Assembly: GCF_019402645.1 (NCBI RefSeq)
Contig: NZ_VKKS01000001.1
Location: 124,001 to 188,000, forward strand
Reading direction: 5' to 3'
Length of the DNA: 64,000 bases
DNA from: Morganella morganii
GTDB lineage: Bacteria; Pseudomonadota; Gammaproteobacteria; Enterobacterales; Enterobacteriaceae
Shown here: in pieces, positions 60,223-64,000 of the stretch
Layout of the letters: every line of letters begins with the position of its first letter
Numbering within the stretch: position 1 is the stretch's first letter
The notes under the pieces: generated by a model
Seen by the model: only the letters and a program-made list of their open reading frames with translations
What the model was told of the DNA's origin: nothing
The model's database searches: none
Made by a program: the position numbers and the translations under genes

Positions 60223-61617
60223 TCAGCGGCCGGCATTATTCAGCAGCAGATAGATATTGTCATCACCGCGTAAAATATTCAGCGCCAGCACGCTTGGCTT
60301 GCCGTCGATAATTTTGCGCAGTTCAACAATGGTCATCACACGCTGGTTATTGACGCCGATAATCAGGTCACCCGGCTGAAGCCCTGACATGGCCGCCGGA
60401 GAATTTTTCTGTACCGCCTCAATATTCACGCCTTTATTACCCTCTTTATTGCTGCCGTTGCTCAGAGTTGCGCCTTCCAGCAGGGTGGTCAGGCTTTCGG
60501 CTTTGGTGGTCTGGCCTTCGCTGTCATCCAGTGTCACGCTGACTTCCAGCGGTTTTCCTTTGCGCAGCAAACCGATTTTTACTTCTTTACCCGGTGCGGT
60601 GGTACCGATTTTTGCTCTCAGTTCAGCAAAGCTGCTGACACGTTTGCCGTCAACGGACACCAGCACGTCGCCGGATTTAATCCCTGCTTTGGCGGCGGCA
60701 GATTTAGGAATGACTTCACTGACAAATGCCCCGCGCTGGGCTTCCACACTCATCGCTTTGGCGATATCCGCGTTCATTTCAGTACCACGGATGCCGAGGG
60801 AGCCGCGTTTGACTTCGCCGGTGGCAATCAGCTGCGAGGTCAGGTCTTTGGCCATGTTACTCGGGATAGCAAAGCCGATCCCGATATTGCCGCCGCCCGG
60901 TGCCAGAATCGCAGTGTTGATACCGATAAGCTCACCATTGAGATTGACCAGCGCACCGCCGGAGTTTCCCCTGTTGATGGAGGCGTCAGTCTGGATAAAG
61001 TTTTCCAGCCCTTCCACATTCAGCCCGCTGCGGCCTAATGCTGATATAATTCCGGAGGTTGCAGTCTGGCCCAGACCAAACGGGTTACCGACGGCCACGG
61101 TAAAATCACCGACACGCAGTTTATCGGAATCCGCCAGGGTGATAGCAGTCAGGTTCGGGGCATTTTTGACCTGTAACAGTGCAATATCGGTCTGTGGATC
61201 GCGGCCGATTAAGGTTGCGTCATATTTACGGCCGTCATTGAGCTGGATCTGAATTTTATCCGCATTCTGGATAACGTGGTTATTGGTCAGAATGTAGCCT
61301 TTCTTAGCATCAATAATGACACCGGAACCCTGTCCCTGGAACGGACGAACACTTTCCTGCTGAGATGGCATATTCGGGCCGAAGAAGAATTTAAACTCTT
61401 CCGGCACCTGCTGGCGGGCAACCGCTGTTCCGGATACTTCCACGCTGACCACCGCAGGCAGCACTTTTTCCAGCATCGGTGCCAGGCTCGGCAAAGATTC
61501 ACCGGTGGCCATTTTGGCCGGTAAGGCCGCATTTGATACCGCAGGCAGTGCCGCGAGAGATAACCCGAGGCTGATGGCAACAGCACTGAGCAGGTTTTTT
61601 TTCTTTTTATTCATCAT
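60223..61617 (-). CDS. degQ: DegQ, periplasmic serine protease/chaperone
   Basis: A HtrA-family protease of 464 aa with a signal peptide (about residues 1-30, ending AVSNA), a trypsin-like domain with triad His114 (TNNHVI), Asp144 (QTDIALL) and Ser219 (GNSGGALVN), and two PDZ domains (about 285-375 and 395-460). The short LA loop (FFFGPNMPSQQESV) and E. coli-like size favour DegQ over DegP. It degrades or refolds damaged periplasmic proteins. It is on the same strand as degS, but about 7.6 kb away because of the tau-cys block. Confidence 0.95.
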   Translation of the reverse strand: MMNKKKKNLLSAVAISLGLSLAALPAVSNAALPAKMATGESLPSLAPMLEKVLPAVVSVEVSGTAVARQQVPEEFKFFFGPNMPSQQESVRPFQGQGSGVIIDAKKGYILTNNHVIQNADKIQIQLNDGRKYDATLIGRDPQTDIALLQVKNAPNLTAITLADSDKLRVGDFTVAVGNPFGLGQTATSGIISALGRSGLNVEGLENFIQTDASINRGNSGGALVNLNGELIGINTAILAPGGGNIGIGFAIPSNMAKDLTSQLIATGEVKRGSLGIRGTEMNADIAKAMSVEAQRGAFVSEVIPKSAAAKAGIKSGDVLVSVDGKRVSSFAELRAKIGTTAPGKEVKIGLLRKGKPLEVSVTLDDSEGQTTKAESLTTLLEGATLSNGSNKEGNKGVNIEAVQKNSPAAMSGLQPGDLIIGVNNQRVMTIVELRKIIDGKPSVLALNILRGDDNIYLLLNNAGR

Positions 61618-61818
61618 TCGTTTTGTGTCTCATCAATTAATAAGCTGAATCAGCGGCGGGTGAAGCCGCAGCATACGCAGATACCTGTATGACTCTATGT
61701 GTGTGTAAAAGTTCCGCATTCAATAGAAATAAAACAACCTTTACAAGGCTTTACGTGAATTGAAATTACTGCGGGGAATTGTTTTGCTGAAGGTATTAAG
61801 CGGCTGAATTCAGGTGAA

Positions 61819-61846
61819 AAAAAACCGCGGTCTCCCGCGGTTTTTT
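61819..61846 (-). terminator. Rho-independent terminator of zapG
   Basis: A perfect stem (AAAAAACCGCGG / CCGCGGTTTTTT, loop TCTC) lies six bases past the zapG stop. It carries A- and T-runs suitable for termination on the minus strand. Confidence 0.88.
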
Positions 61847-61851
61847 AAAGA

Positions 61852-62256
61852 CTAGCTTTCTTTGTTTTCGACGGGACGGAACAGCCCTGATGAGCCGTCT
61901 GAATAATCACGCGGCGGCATTTTTACCGGTGCCTGGTCATTATCGGCCTCAGCTTCCGTCAGACGGTAGCTGAACGGATTATCCTGTGCGGACAGCCCGG
62001 GCATCAGTTCTGAAGAACTTTTCGCCATGTGCTGATATAACTGGCGGTAATCTTTCGCCATATTATCCAGCAGTTCTGCACTGCGGGCAAAGTGGCTGAC
62101 CAGCTCTTTGCGGTACTCTTCCAGTTCGGCCTTGTTTTTTTCCAGGTCATGTTTCATTGCTTCCTGCTCTCTGAACTTGGAACTGCCCAGACGAACGGCC
62201 AGCGCACCAATGATTAAACCAACTGCTAATCCGATGAGTGCATATACCCAAATCAT
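61852..62256 (-). CDS. zapG: ZapG (YhcB), cell-envelope/division-associated membrane protein
   Basis: A 134-aa protein with one N-terminal transmembrane helix (about residues 3-22) and a long coiled coil (KHDLEKNKAELEEYRKELVSHFARSAELLDNMAKDYRQLYQHMAKSS split across helices), ending in a flexible tail with PRDYSDGSSGLFR. E. coli YhcB links elongasome, divisome and envelope synthesis. The ATG at 62256 has GGAG, so the frame opening at 62301 is rejected. It is upstream of degQ and divergent from zapE. Confidence 0.93.
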   Translation of the reverse strand: MIWVYALIGLAVGLIIGALAVRLGSSKFREQEAMKHDLEKNKAELEEYRKELVSHFARSAELLDNMAKDYRQLYQHMAKSSSELMPGLSAQDNPFSYRLTEAEADNDQAPVKMPPRDYSDGSSGLFRPVENKES

Positions 62257-62440
62257 GGCTACTCCTTTAAGTGCATCATGCGCGTTAAAATCTGTTGTCA
62301 CTATAACCGGATTTGCCGTCCGGGGGGAATAGTGAAGGTAAGGCTTTCCGGCATTATCCCGGATTTCCGGGTATAATACCCGCCACTACATCATAAAAAT
62401 CTCAATAAAAACCTCTGATAATATTAAGGGATTACTGATT

Positions 62441-63568
62441 ATGAGCACAACACCGCGTGAGTTGTATCAACAGGCACTGAACGGCAGCGGATTTGCGCCG
62501 GACGACGTGCAGCGGCGCACTGTTGACCGGCTGACAGAGATGCATGAGGCACTCCTGACGCGCTCTCCCTGTCCTCCGGAGCAGGAAAAAGGGCTGCGCG
62601 GCACTCTGAACCGCTGGCTGAGAAAAGCGCCTGAGCCGGCAAGCTGTCCGCCGGTGCAGGGTATTTATATGTGGGGCGGGGTCGGGCGCGGCAAAACCTG
62701 GCTGATGGATCTGTTTTATGACAGCCTGCCGGGGCCGCGCAAACTGCGGCTGCATTTCCACCGCTTTATGCTGCGGGTGCATGAGGAACTGACGGCGCTT
62801 CAGGGGCATGAAAATCCGCTGGAAAGCGTTGCTGACGGCTTTGCACAGGAAACGGATGTTCTCTGTTTCGATGAGTTTTTTGTCTCCGATATCACAGATG
62901 CGATGATTCTCGGCACACTGCTGGAAGCCCTGTTTCAGCGCGGTATCGCGCTGGTGGCAACGTCCAATATTCCGCCGGATGAGTTGTACCGTAACGGGTT
63001 GCAGCGCGCCCGGTTCCTGCCGGCCATTGAGCAGATCAAAAAATACTGCGATGTGCTGAATGTGGATGCGGGGATTGATTATCGTCTGCGCACACTGACA
63101 CAGGCGCATTTGTGGCTGACCACGGCGGATGCCGGCACACCGGCGGTAATGGACAGTATGTTTTCCCGGCTGACCGGCGGACAGAAATCCGGACAGGCGG
63201 CACTGACCATCAATCACCGTCCGCTGCCTGTAGTGCGGGAAACCGACGGCGTGCTGGCGGTGACATTCCGGACACTGTGTGAGGATGCGCGCAGCCAGCA
63301 CGATTATATTGCGCTGTCAAAAATCTATCACACCGTACTTTTATATGATGTCCCGGTACTGACTACGGAAAATGAGAATTCCGCGCGGCGTTTTCTGGCG
63401 CTGGTTGATGAGTTTTACGAGCGGAAGGTGAAACTGATTATTCAGGCGCAGACCGCGATGGATTCTCTCTATCAGGGGCAGTTACTGACTTTTGAGTTCG
63501 CCAGATGCCTCTCCCGGTTGCAGGAAATGCAAAGTGAGGAGTACCTGAAACTGCCGCATCTGATATAA
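62441..63568 (+). CDS. zapE: ZapE, AFG1-family ATPase linked to cell division
   Basis: A 375-aa P-loop ATPase with Walker A GGVGRGKTWLMDLFY (about residues 78-92), Walker B VLCFDEFFVSDITDAMIL and sensor-type motif VATSNIPPDELYRNGLQRARFLP. E. coli ZapE (YhcM, same length) destabilises FtsZ polymers under stress and low oxygen. It is divergent from zapG and upstream of rplM, the same order as E. coli. Confidence 0.97.
   Translation: MSTTPRELYQQALNGSGFAPDDVQRRTVDRLTEMHEALLTRSPCPPEQEKGLRGTLNRWLRKAPEPASCPPVQGIYMWGGVGRGKTWLMDLFYDSLPGPRKLRLHFHRFMLRVHEELTALQGHENPLESVADGFAQETDVLCFDEFFVSDITDAMILGTLLEALFQRGIALVATSNIPPDELYRNGLQRARFLPAIEQIKKYCDVLNVDAGIDYRLRTLTQAHLWLTTADAGTPAVMDSMFSRLTGGQKSGQAALTINHRPLPVVRETDGVLAVTFRTLCEDARSQHDYIALSKIYHTVLLYDVPVLTTENENSARRFLALVDEFYERKVKLIIQAQTAMDSLYQGQLLTFEFARCLSRLQEMQSEEYLKLPHLI

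Positions 63569-64000
<432 letters not shown>

Noticed and set aside
60223-61617. DegP instead of DegQ
   Set aside because: The LA loop is short and the length and position beside zapG fit DegQ.

Overview
The window is chromosomal DNA of a gamma-proteobacterium of the order Enterobacterales. Most proteins are recognisable orthologues of Escherichia coli K-12 proteins and keep key residues at the same numbers (KdpB D307, KdpD H673, KdpE D52, TldD H262/E263). The moderately GC-rich composition and the mixture of conserved and rearranged blocks suggest family Morganellaceae, most likely Morganella. The genus is an inference, because there is no rRNA or other decisive marker here. No tRNA, rRNA, CRISPR array, prophage or insertion sequence was seen.

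Layout. 1-6220: 3' end of kdpA, then kdpB, kdpC, kdpD and kdpE (high-affinity K+ uptake and its two-component system). 6389-7729: dcuB. 7788-9356: a chemoreceptor behind a near-perfect sigma-28 promoter. 9810-15649: accessory metabolism and transport (an amidohydrolase, a Fur-box TonB-dependent receptor, and a drug-efflux-type MFS pump divergent from a MarR repressor with two palindromic operators). 15684-17515: a small unknown gene, then an AT-rich pair made of a predicted N-acetylmuramoyl-L-alanine amidase and a predicted exported immunity protein. 17577-22402: fis, dusB, prmA, accC, accB and aroQ, all on the minus strand. 22403-23392: a long stretch with no recognised gene, where E. coli has acuI and csrD. 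23393-35197: mreB, mreC, mreD, maf, rng, yhdP, a nitrilase gene, tldD, a barnase-type RNase gene and a barstar gene, all on the plus strand and tightly packed. 35194-37255: darP and pmbA (tldE), divergent. 37561-46143: rnk alone, then the minus-strand chain yrbG-kdsD-kdsC-lptC-lptA-lptB-rpoN-hpf-ptsN-rapZ-npr. 46533-51457: mlaFEDCB, ibaG and murA. 51514-62256: degS, then a sulfur block (tauABCD divergent from cysJI), then degQ and zapG. 62441-64000: zapE and the start of rplM.

How the genes work together. The core of the window is envelope biogenesis. MreBCD set cell shape. YhdP and the Mla system move phospholipids. KdsD, KdsC and LptABC make and export lipopolysaccharide. MurA starts peptidoglycan synthesis, and DegS and DegQ police periplasmic protein quality. 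The rpoN cluster carries the nitrogen-PTS regulators. The tau and cysJI genes release sulfite from taurine and reduce it to sulfide.

Most interesting points. (1) A complete barnase/barstar pair lies between tldD and pmbA, whose products form a protease known in E. coli to act on an antitoxin. (2) The amidase reading frame continues upstream through an in-frame TAA to an earlier ATG, whose ribosome binding site lies inside an 11-bp inverted repeat. (3) The tau-cysJI block splits the usual degQ-degS pair. (4) Two tandem FadR-like sites lie upstream of aroQ-accB-accC.
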